From Argentina anserina (lineage: Eukaryota > Streptophyta > Magnoliopsida > Rosales > Rosaceae), in assembly GCF_933775445.1 (NCBI RefSeq), contig NC_065877.1, positions 25,544,001 through 25,608,000 of the forward strand: a stretch of DNA of 64,000 nt, given 5' to 3'. The notes below the pieces were generated by a model, which saw only the letters and a program-made list of their open reading frames with translations, did no database searches and was not told the origin of the DNA. Positions 1-9,499 of the stretch are shown here, piece by piece (within the stretch, counting starts at the first letter, position 1; each line of letters begins with the position of its first letter). The translations under genes were made by a program, and so were the position numbers.

Positions 1-297
1 GTTTTACAATCCCGGTGCATCTATTCGATGGTGTAAGTGATAGTTCCGCATGTGTGGATTAGTAGAATTAGAGGGCTTTCGCTGAAGATTGTCGAAGATT
101 TCTGTCTGCTGTTTGTAGTGAGGATTGAGTGAATTTTATATTTCTATTAGTTGTGTATTATTCAAGGTACTGAGTCATGATGTGGACTCAGTTTCGATAC
201 ATTATTATGATAAGATGATTTCAATATACTTGAGATTGTTTTAGAATTTTATGGTTTTAAATTCAAAATTTTATCATTCGAAATTCGGGTCGTGACA
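1..297 (+). repeat. 3' end of a long LTR, Tekay-like family
   Basis: This stretch matches the last part of the long LTRs found at 32352-35387 and 38694-41728. It shares the CAATCCCGGTGCA block, the TCCGCA block and a terminal ...GGGTCGTGACA where the other copies end ...GGGTCGTTACA. The element runs off the left edge, so it may be a solo LTR or the 3' LTR of a larger copy. Directly after it starts DNA that is homologous to the 3' flank of the second neprosin gene, so position 297 is taken as the element edge. It is clearly more diverged than the young pair. Confidence 0.75.
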
Positions 298-924
298 AAC
301 TGGCGGCAGTGCACACCCCATATCTTTCAAAGTAAAATTCAAACAAACAACTAGGTGTCTAGCTAGTCCATGAACCACATCCTTTCACGCATTTCAACAA
401 ACACCTTATCTCACATTCGAAAACCCACACTTCAAAATTTAAATACATATCAATCATAATGTTTCTCACAATTTAATTAAATGGGATTTCCTAGTATTTT
501 AACAGACCAACACCGATGGTGTTTAGACCAAATTTTTTTTATTTTATAAAACACATTTCTATCTTGATCAACTTTAGATAAAGCGATTATTCAACAGCGA
601 TAACATAATAAGTGTGTATTCAGTGGATGAATAAGAATTTATATCCTAATACACCATGAACTACTAAACTACATACGGCTTTCACTAAACTACCAAATTT
701 TTATTTATTTTATAAAACACATTTCTATCTTGATCAACTTTAGATATAGCGATTATTCAACAGCGATAACATAATAAGTGTGTATTCAGTGGATGAATAA
801 GAATTTATATCCTAATACACCATGAACTACTAAACTACATACGGCTTTCACTAGCTACATCAGCTAGCTAGCTTGTTATTCTTTCCTTGTACTACTTTAT
901 TAGTTTATTGGATAATGATTATTA
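298..924. repeat. neprosin 3' flank with a 166-bp tandem duplication
   Basis: No gene is present. The stretch is homologous to the 3' flank of the second neprosin gene, which is now split between 31719-31975 and 43390-43549. A block of about 160 bp is present twice in tandem (about 540-700 and 706-866, period 166) with few differences; the second neprosin gene has one copy only. The nonamer TCTATCTTG at 558-566 (and again at 724) is the uninserted counterpart of the site where the hAT-like element entered next to the second gene. Confidence 0.75.
896..909 (-). promoter_or_regulatory. polyadenylation signals of neprosin gene 1
   Basis: Read on the minus strand, two AATAAA hexamers (904-909 and 896-901) lie about 16 to 30 nt past the stop codon at 925. 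This is the normal place for a near-upstream poly(A) signal. The assignment rests only on motif and position. Confidence 0.5.
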
Positions 925-3008
925 CTATTGAGGGCATCTTGCTGAATATCCAGATCCTCCATAATAGAAATGAGTTCCAAATCCCTTGGCTTTATTTTGC
1001 TGAATAAGATTGTAGCAAGGAGGCTTTGTGACATATGTGATAAGCCTTTCTGCATCTACAAATTTTCCAGAGCTGGCCAAGTACTGCATATTTCGAAAAT
1101 AGCTTGCTTTGCCATAGCCTTCACTAGGGAAATGACCACTCCCCATCTGAGTTCGCGTGTGACGACCGCCAGGTTCTGAATTGTAGACCTCACCACCCCA
1201 GGTGACCATATCAGCACTGCCTTGCAGACTAGGTAAGATTTTGTCCGGCCAGTATCCTAATGCTTGATCTTGCACCATAAGCCACCACTGTCCGACCGAT
1301 TTGTGCTGATGCATTGAACGAACGAAATCATATATTTGCAATTTCTGCTCAATATTATTCTCTGAACGTTACATAAACAGCCACATTTTTTCTTTTAGGA
1401 CTTACCTTGTATATGCTTATGAATATCTCAGCTTGCTTCCCATTGTAGGTCGAAACAGGTTTTATGACTGAACCCAGGGCAAACTTTCTATTTACTTGGA
1501 TGAAACCAGAACACTCAAGATTGTAGCAACCATCTTTGTAATTATGGCCCTTTTGAACACAGATTGATGCTTGGTATAAGTTTCTACGTACTTCATGAAA
1601 CATTTAAAATAGTTCGAACTTGTAACTAGAAGGATAAAAGATATATACTTACTGTCCAGTATGTGAAGAACCTAGTTTGATTGTCATACGATCTAGTCTG
1701 GAATCACGTAATGGCATAATTAATCAAAACTCAGAAGTTAGTCATTCGATCATTCCATAGAAACTTAAACAACAAACATGCGTACATTAACATAATAACA
1801 AAAAAAAACTTACTATCCAGCCAGCTTCAACAGTACTTTGTGCTCCACCATCTGCAGCTCCCAGTCCTCCCACTACCCATATCTGGGATATACTCTCCCC
1901 ATTCTCTGATAAAGGGCTCCATACGTTCACAGATGTGTGTGCTCCGTAATATTGGCCGCGTGCCGTACTAACTGTGGCGTACTGAAATTAATTTTTGGAT
2001 CCTTAAGGTTAGAAATTAAGAACAAGTAATATAAGAGATTCCATTATTAAAAGATGGGTGAAAAGCAGTGGCCGGATGGGTAACCTCATGATTATCTGGA
2101 GCTGTCAACTTGAGAACGTCGCTCTGATTAAACTGTGGGATAGATTTGGGAGTAGAAATATTGAAAGCCTGAGTTCGAAGTATGGGGATTGTTCCTTCTG
2201 GGCACTCTTCCTCTAATAACCAGGATTGCAGTACTTGTTCGTCATTTTGATGAGAACTGTCTGTTTCATTAGATCCATTTGGATACGGAGGCGGTGTCAG
2301 CTATTACATGAAAACAACGAAACCATCTCAGTCTAACTTCAAAAGCGAAATTTCTTCTGCTCCTAAAGTAAATTCATAAACTTTTCAAAAAAAACGTAAA
2401 TGAATGGAATGTATATTGATTTAAGGTTTGAATGCAAAGAAGAGAGAGAAACCAAATATTAAATTCAATGCATGCATGGTGGTGTTGCAGATAATTGTAT
2501 GTATGTATGTATGTATATTTATATAATATAAAGGGCACATGATCGAACGTATGAGCATCATTTTATTTCTAGTTCGACCAGGAGTCCAGGACTACAAACA
2601 ATCAAGCTATTAGAAATTAGAGCAAACCTGTATAGTAAGATTTTTGAGAAGTGGATGATTAAGAGCAGGCTGCTTATAGATGTCAACGCAATCTATCACA
2701 TCACCTCCATCGCCCTGTTAATCAAATAGCATTAGAGCAGTACAGTTAATGTTCGATCTCAAAAACATAATGGAAATCAGCTAAGACAGATCGGAGTTTT
2801 GTAGAATCGATTAAGGGTAACGTACGAAGGTTTAAAGTACACTTACTTCGACCTTTATGGTTTTGATTATTATATTATTCTGCTCCGCAGTTTCAACTCT
2901 TCTGCAATCAACAGCTTCCTTGTTCAAAATCAAAATTGTTACTACTAAGATAAAAGTTAAGCCTCTAACTCTTGGGTAACAATTGCCATAGACTAGAAAA
3001 TTCTCCAT
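925..3008 (-). CDS. Neprosin-family secreted glutamic endopeptidase-like protein, gene 1 (7 exons)
   Basis: Exons on the minus strand: 3008-2847, 2714-2628, 2300-2085, 1981-1814, 1697-1653, 1549-1406, 1305-925. All introns have GT/AG ends and lie between codons, giving an open 400-aa protein, normal for the family. Residues 16-28 form a hydrophobic core fitting a signal peptide or anchor. The N-terminal part up to about residue 155 matches the neprosin activation peptide; the rest is the neprosin domain with YYGAH, NVW, SQIW, VEAGW, YWT, GCYN, CSGFIQ, WWL, GYWP and WGGEVYN. Candidate catalytic glutamates, by analogy with neprosin E188/E297, are E207 (VEAGW) and E313 (WGGEV). The known family member is a prolyl endopeptidase; most plant members lack an assigned substrate. 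The start ATG lies 57 bp past the TATA box. A close paralogue is at 43550-45707. Confidence 0.92.
2497..2518. repeat. GTAT tetranucleotide microsatellite in a neprosin intron
   Basis: Short run of about five GTAT units inside intron 2 of neprosin gene 1. It is absent at the same place in the paralogue, so it arose or was lost after the duplication. Confidence 0.8.
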
Positions 3009-3064
3009 CGATTAGAAAACCTACTTAAGGAGAATGTGTTGAATTATATAACCAATGTATACTA

Positions 3065-3072
3065 CTTATATA
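3065..3072 (-). promoter_or_regulatory. TATA box of neprosin gene 1
   Basis: TATATAAG on the minus strand, 57 bp upstream of the ATG, in sequence conserved with the paralogue (TATATAAG at 45765-45772, same distance). This leaves a short leader of roughly 25-35 nt. The element starting at 3077 lies 4 bp upstream of this box. Confidence 0.65.
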
Positions 3073-3904
3073 CCTAGGCTCTGTTTGGTTGACAATGTCA
3101 AGACATGTATATAAATTAATTTCTTTCCATACCTAATTTGGAATGAAATAGATGTTTGTATTTATACGTGGATGTTTTAAAGATATTGAAATTTAAAATT
3201 TAAAATTATTTTAGCAAGTCATTAAAATGAAATATTTAATTAAAATTTTCATTAAAAGTCATTTATAAGGAAAGAAGATGCAATTTAAAATGAATCTAAT
3301 CTTTGTTGTTGGGAATTGAAATATGATATGGTAATTTATTTGAGGTTTTAAGAAGAAGTCAAATTTCAATTAAATCACATTTATTTTTGGGATCTGAAAT
3401 TTGGACTCCATATTTTACTTTCTACACTCCTCTCATAGGCCATTTACCAAAGTACCCCTAGCTTATTGTAAAACTGATATCAATTGAACAGACCCCTAGC
3501 TTATTGTAAAACTGATATCAATTGAACAGACCTCTCTCATCAAATTTTCGGAACCACTGAACCACAAAGATGGAAAACCAATTACCCCAGTTGATTGCCG
3601 ATGGTGGTGGATTGTTTACATTTCGATCGAGGATTAAGGCATAGACGAATGACTAGCCGGAGACAGTGAACAAGGTGGCCGTGGTTATGGAGGAAAAAGG
3701 TAGTGGGTGTGGAAGGAGAGAGCTTAATTGGGTGGGTGTAGAGAATGGAATCAAGGTTTTCCCATGATGATGGACTTTACCATCTTGTTTCAATAATTCA
3801 ATCTTTTATTGTCATATAACTAACACGGTATATTGGTTACAGTAGCCAAGGTTCCGAGAGAGATAATTGAAGAAGACAGAAGTGGAGCAAAACGTAGTGC
3901 AGAC

Positions 3905-5472
3905 CAATGTTTTCAGATGCGAAAAAGAAGGCGAAGGCGACATGGTCAAGCCTCACAAGGCGAGAGCATCGGCGTGCAAAGGCGATCGCCTTAATCGCCT
4001 TTCCAACAAACATTAATTTAATTAAAAATATATATATTAGTCTTAAACAACATTAGACACACATAAATGATTTTTTTTTCACTATAACAGAGGATGTACT
4101 CCTCTAAGTATCAAAGCAGCCCAACCAAATGTTTATATGCACCTAGCTTATAGCCAAACAGATGGTTTATATGCATCTAGCTTATAATTGGTTAATTATG
4201 CACATGTTCATGATTACTATTAAAAGACCGAGGATTCTTTTAATAGTCAGGCCGATGTTCAGTATAGGGACATCTTTTGGTTGCTGTTGTAATGATAAAA
4301 TGATAATCTTTTGTAATCAACCAGTATGTGTGTTGTTCTTGTTGTCCTATCAATATTATCTAACAGATCTTCTTGTTATTTGTTTGTGTTGCAGGGGTGA
4401 GGCTAATGTCGATTGGATTTGGAGTGCAGCAACTGCTTTTTTGCTTTATGTCATTTAGATTCAGACTTCGAAACGTAAACTCCTGAACGCCATTAAGAGT
4501 TGTCATAGAAAAACAAATTAAATTTCGTTTAGTTCCCAAGTTGCTGACTTGGTCACTTATGAGCCCTAAGATATCTAGAGGTGGGCAACAAGTTTGAGCT
4601 GATTCAGAGTTTAGATTTGGTTTAAGCAAATCTTAATATCCGTTGGGATTTTTAAGAGCTGCATTACATGGTTATCAGATTTTTTTTATCAGATTAAGAC
4701 ATAAACCAATGGGGAAGCAATGTGACTTACTAAATTTGAGAGATTAAGACATTTCATGAAAAATAAAGCAAGTTGCTGATTAATATGAGTGTATGATTAC
4801 TTCTATGGCGGTGAGTCTCAAGAAAACATAAACCCCTCTCTGTCCCTCTCACTCTCTTTCACTTTCAACTCTAGCTGAGTTCATTCACTTCGTTGTGTTG
4901 TTGTAGAGTGATCGCAAACAGAGCTACAATCCAAGGTTGGAGATTGGTCTCATTCGCTTGTTGTTTCAGAATTTGATTCATTTTTGGCTAGATGCTCATG
5001 TATTATTTTGTTTATTATTGTTTTGTAGAGAGTTTGATTTTATGTTTGGTGGATCATAAAATGAATTGGCTTATTCGCTTCTTCCTTTTCTGACCCTTTG
5101 TTCATTACACCAGCAATCAACAACTCAGATCTAATGGCCATTAAGTTGAGGGCTTCTTCCTCATTCTCTTCTCTTCCTACTTCCACCCGCTCGTCTTCAA
5201 GCCGCAGAGCCGCAGAGGAAGTCCCACACTCCTGCATCCTGCCCCGCCGGCGAGCACTCTCTGGTGTCGCTTCAATCAAGACAACGGCCGGAACCCAACT
5301 AAATCGACGACGGCCTGGGGAGCTGCCAGGCCAAAAATTGAAGTCGCTCCGCTTCTCCTCCGCTCCGCCGCTCGCTCCGTCGCTCCGGCGGTCGCCTTTC
5401 CATCGCCTCGCTTGGGTTTGAAGCTGCGGGGCTTTTTCCCGTCGCTCCGCCCGAAGGCGCGCACCGGCGACG
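3905..5472. mobile_element. 1.57 kb insert in copy A carrying a GC-rich gene-like piece
   Basis: Present in copy A and absent from copy B. It is bounded by the pentamer CCAAT at 3904-3908 and 5473-5477, which could be a target duplication, although copy B has 8 extra bases at the site. The left end (3917-4010) and right end (5370-5472) are rich in GGCGA/TCGCC words in opposite orientation. From about 4830 there is a CT-rich leader-like stretch, then from 5133 a GC-rich reading frame starting MAIKLRASSSF. This looks like a captured 5' gene end, but no domain can be recognised. Confidence 0.4.
5133..5421 (+). pseudogene. Possible captured first-exon fragment, Ser/Arg-rich
   Basis: Within the copy-A insert an ATG at 5133 opens a short frame of about 96 aa that starts MAIKLRASSSFSSLPTSTRS. 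Its Ser/Thr/Arg-rich, acid-poor start resembles a plastid or mitochondrial targeting peptide. The GC content and CpG-rich triplets (CGCTCCGC repeats at 5345-5395) differ sharply from the flanks. The frame then degenerates into low-complexity sequence and ends without a known domain. It may be a gene piece moved by a transposon, or chance coding potential in a GC-rich block. Confidence 0.25.
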
Positions 5473-5644
5473 CCAATACCTATTTGCTTTTGGTTAAAGG
5501 CAATTTGGGAAAGCATGTAAGAGTAAGGGATAGAAAAATAATAATAAATTGAATGGGAGTGTAGAATGTAAGAGGGGTGTGCAAATTTCAACCCTTTTTT
5601 TAATTTCCATTCAAATATCAAATTACAACTAAACAAGTGAAACA

Positions 5645-6192
5645 ACACCTAGCAGTGTCAACCCTGGGGCGGTCAAGGATGTGTAGGCACACAAAGTCCT
5701 CTGGCCGTCAAGGGTCTAAATTTTTTTAATATAAAAATAAATTTTGATATATAATAATTTTTTTCAACCTACTATTTTGATTTTTTTTCACTCTTTTTTT
5801 TCTCCTGATTTTTCCCTTTTTGTCCCTTATATTGTTCTTGAATTTAAATTGGAGGATTGCTTCACTAGTTAATTTGCTGGAAACTTGAAGCAATAGGCTA
5901 AATCGAGACTTGGGGTTAGTTATTTCTGTTTATTTTTCAAATTTCAATTTAGGTTGTGTTGATAAGTTTTAGGCTTTGCTATGCTATAAAGAGACAAAGA
6001 CGGTAGACAAGAAAATATTGTGTACTTGAGCTAAAAGAGTTCCCTCTAGACATATACAACATATAAATATAAATTTTTTTTACAGAACATTAGGATTTAT
6101 TATTATTATTATTTTTTATAAATACAAAGGGTCTGAATTTTGTTTTCTGACCGGACCCTCCTCTAATGCTTTGAACCTAACTTGACACCTAG
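5645..6192. mobile_element. Candidate MITE with short imperfect inverted ends
   Basis: The left edge has GTGTCAACCCTGG after CACCTAG, and the right edge has AACCTAACTTGACACCTAG. The two TGTCAA termini are inverted, with matching AGGGTCTRAATTT words just inside (about 5710 and 6128). The 550-bp body is very T-rich and has no frame. The same block is in copy B (about 18078-18630). Termini are degenerate and the target duplication is uncertain. Confidence 0.35.
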
Positions 6193-7035
6193 ACATGAAA
6201 ATTGAAATGATTTCTTTTTCCATACTGGGTTTCTTGTCAACCAAACAGGGCCAAATGGATTCGTCTGTTCGTGCATCTCTCCTATGCATGCACATCCATA
6301 TTCATTTTGCCGTTTTGGAGTGACCTGTTTGACGTAAAATGAATGCATGTACTGATTTGATACATTTTCGTTTTGGAGTTACCTGTGCATGCACCTAATT
6401 GGCTAAATCTACGTTGAAGTTGAACAGACTTGTAGGTTATGAACTGATGAGTGTCTCTTATGTGATGAGAATCGGCTCCAAAACTGATGTTTCCAAAATT
6501 ATAGCCGCGTTAATTCCTTTTCCTTTACTCTTTGACTACATCTTTTTTTTTTGTCAATAAAAAGCGTATTTGACTACTCTTTGACTTCTGGTTCACGTAT
6601 TTGAGGGATCTAGCTAGAAAGGAAAATTGTTCATTTCTTTCTTGATGCGAGTCAAATTGGTGCATGATAAAAATCTGACATGAAATCAGCCTACAATTTC
6701 TGCAACCCTGCCCGAGTCTATAACAATCTCATCAATAAGTTTTGGTTCTCATACTAATTGAAGCTAGCATGTTGTCTTGTACGTATGGATACAGTAGTTG
6801 GATACAAATTTGTTTGTATTGTCTTGTATTGTATTCATACGAAATACAACTTCCAAATATTCAAACTCATATCATCATCTTCATAATTTCAACACCTTCA
6901 TATTGTAGTGACATTTTATTCTTGTAAAGTATCTCCTCTAATTTGATTGTTTCACCTGTTTGTTGTGTATCTTACACACTCACTTATATCTACGATTAAT
7001 ATCTCTTTGGCTTGATTGCGGTTTCATTGTTTAGA

Positions 7036-8139
7036 CATCTGATTTCAGATATTGCTTTTATTTTTAATGTGTATGATTGAGCTATGTACTTGCTTCTTCT
7101 TTTTTTTCTGTATTTGGTGTGCTGATTAAAGGTTAGCTCAACATGTTGGATTAATAATCTTCATATACATATTACAGTACATGTTACTAACTTTTGGGAA
7201 TGAGGTTGTAATCGCCATTGTTGAATTTTGATGCCAAATACAATGTTAGCATTTAGCCTTTTTTTTTAATTGTATGGTGTGTGTAAATAAGTGAAAAATA
7301 AGACTGGTTAGTTGATGAATTGTAGTACGTATATTCTTTGATCCCATAATTCAATCCTGGTAGAACCAAGTTTACATGGGTTTGAATACATAATTTCACT
7401 ATCTCTCAGTTCAATAATGGAACTGTGATTGTTGCACCAATTGATGTTGAAGATGCATACAATATTGCTGTGAAGTTCATACAATATCGTGATTTGTTTG
7501 CTTCAATACTTGTGTATCTTTCCGTTCAGCTCCATTGCAGCTTCAAACTCACACAAGCATTGATTCCTTTCAGTTCTTGACCAATCATGGCTCTCTTCCT
7601 CTTCATCTTGATTCAGTAGCATGATCTGATATTCTGATGCATTTTGAATATGTAGTTGGATGACTTGGATTCCATTTTCATTGCATCACTCAGTCACACA
7701 GGCTTGTGAGAGATTTTGAGGTCACATGGGTTTGCCTTGCCATTCTTATAAGTTGTTATCTTTCCATCGATTTCAAATATATATGCTACTAATTAAAGAG
7801 TTAAGATACTCTGTCAAATATTGTAGGAACATGCCTTCCCAACAACCTATACAGAAAATACAAGAAAGCGACCAGCAGATATGACATTTCTATCCAAGAA
7901 ATAGGAGGTAGACTTTAGATACAAATTTTCATTCGACATTGATAATTAATGCTTGTCGCAAGTCACAACAAGAATTTGTGGTGCTGATAAGTAAACTCTT
8001 GCTCTATCTTGAATGGAAGTTTTGAGCCCGCCTAGCATTTTCATTGTTTGTTTGTCTAGACTACAAGATATCTAGTTTCAACAGCCTCAGGAAGTATTTG
8101 GTTTTGTGTACATCAGTCCTGAAAGTTCATGTTGATGGT
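7036..8139. other. AT-rich intergenic DNA, nothing recognised
   Basis: No open frame of useful length, no repeat structure and no recognisable protein similarity on either strand. It lies between the end of the copy-A homology and a retrotransposon scrap. Confidence 0.6.
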
Positions 8140-8360
8140 AAGGCATGAGGAGGCTGACAGGTTGAATAGAACTTTGCTATAGTGAGGTGCATGTTGGCTC
8201 AATCTGGGATGGGGAAAGAGTTTTGGGCAGAAGCTATTTGTTATGCTTGTCACATAATGAACCGTCTCCCTTCTGCTGTAACTGATGGAATACTCCATAT
8301 GAGGTATGATAAATCTGCATTTGATTATGATAAATTGCATAGTTGGAACTTAGTAGGGCG
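8140..8360 (+). pseudogene. Ty1/copia integrase fragment
   Basis: Conceptual translation gives a stretch like the C-terminal half of the copia integrase core: a degenerate start matching ADRLNRTLL, one in-frame stop, then RCMLAQSGMGKEFWAEAICY and HIMNRLPSAV. In intact elements this follows the second catalytic aspartate and contains the conserved FWAEA and NRxPS words. Only about 200 bp remain, with no LTRs nearby, so it is a dead relic. Confidence 0.85.
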
Positions 8361-9230
8361 GAAGAGGAAAACTGACGGTTATCTTATGATTAGAATGAAC
8401 TTCATATTTATTTTGAAAGAACAGTCATTAGTTATTGAAAGCTATGTCCAAAAAAATAGTTATTGAAAGCTGTAGAACTTTTTTATTTTCTTTAAAATCT
8501 GGATTTGCTGATAAACGCTGCCTACTCATTCTCTGTCCTTCAACGTACCCCGAGAACTGAGGCTTTTTTATTGCGTTTTAATAATCCTGGTGATCTAGAG
8601 ATTTTCTGGATCACAATCGAAAAGCTAATTGCAGTGATTGATGCATTTGCATGACATAAGCTATCCAAAGTTCTAGTGGGATAAATTCATAAATTTGAAG
8701 TCCCTAAACTATGTTAAATCCTCGAGATATAAACCACAGCCAACAGAAGAAGTTCACTTAGCCAAGAATATATGCCAACATCTCTCACCCCTTCTTTCAT
8801 ATAGTACTCTTTCTGCAGCAGATTAGCAAGATTAGACATGAATATCAAAGAATATTCCAACTTGTTTCCCCATCTTGCAATCACGAAACAAATACAAATT
8901 AGTTTCGGATGTAAAATTTACACACAAATGGAACATCAGATAAAATTAGAACACACAAATGACGAGGAGAATTTCACCCTAAAATCTTGTTTTACATATC
9001 TGCTTCATTGGTTAAAACTTGCTAGATACAATTATACAAAAAAAAAACCACTTAGAGGCTTGGTTCCAAACTCCTTTGCAAAACAATAGTAATATTAATT
9101 ATAAAAAAATCAAATGAAATTAAATAAAATGAAAATAAAAATAAATTGTTAAATAATACTACCGTTACAGTTTGTCGTATGCCGACCTAATAAGCTGGGT
9201 TTCAAACTCTCTCTTTTCATTCGATTTTGA
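8361..9230. other. AT-rich intergenic DNA, nothing recognised
   Basis: Short unremarkable frames only. No similarity or structure was seen on either strand. Confidence 0.55.
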
Positions 9231-9251
9231 ATTTTGAATTTGGGTAAGGGA

Positions 9252-9296
<45 letters not shown>

Positions 9297-9480
9297 GGCC
9301 CCTCCGGCGAACCCTCGACTTGTCATCTATTACCGCTGCGGCCGACCACTGCCGGCTTGAGATGAACATAAGCCTCGGTTTCACCACCACAAGGTAACTT
9401 TCATTTCTGTTGCTTTTGTTAACTTGATAGATGGATTGGTGCTGGGTTTAAAGTCGATGCTTCGGTTTATGTGTTTCTTC
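9231..9480 (+). other. CT microsatellite and leader-like exon edge
   Basis: A pure (CT)n run at about 9254-9291 is followed by a short GC-richer stretch (9292-9395) and a plausible splice donor, AAG/GTAACT, at about 9394. This is the look of a plant 5' leader exon with its first intron. What follows is the TTGCC tandem array rather than a gene body, so it may be the truncated start of a gene or of a gene-carrying transposon. No product can be named. Confidence 0.35.
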
Positions 9481-9499
9481 TTTTGATTCAAATGTATTT

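Larger units (their letters stand above)
3077..6252. mobile_element. 3.2 kb inverted-repeat element upstream of neprosin gene 1
   Basis: The left end reads GGCTCTGTTTGGTTGACAA (3077-3095) and the right end is its reverse complement with one mismatch, TTGTCAACCAAACAGGGCC (6234-6252). Subterminal pieces are also loosely inverted. The flanks 3009-3076 and 6253-6860 match one continuous stretch upstream of neprosin gene 2 (45708-46230), so the segment is an insertion relative to the paralogue. No clean target duplication is left. The ends resemble Tourist/PIF-Harbinger or hAT MITE termini, but the class is not settled. It carries further inserted blocks (3905-5472 and 5645-6192) and no transposase frame. 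Confidence 0.65.
3831..7035. repeat. Segmental repeat, copy A (paired with 17837-19475)
   Basis: 3831-3904 plus 5473-7035 align with 17837-19475 over about 1.6 kb with few changes. Copy A carries an extra 1568 bp (3905-5472) that copy B lacks. The right part (6253 to about 6860) is also homologous to the DNA upstream of neprosin gene 2 (45790-46230) and of the broken exon 1 (48060-48545), so this block is old neprosin upstream sequence. Confidence 0.85.

Noticed and set aside
5040..5648. 202-aa minus-strand frame across the GC-rich insert
   Set aside because: It crosses the boundary between the insert and copy-A sequence, and its composition follows the GC-rich repeats; the plus-strand frame is at least as plausible.
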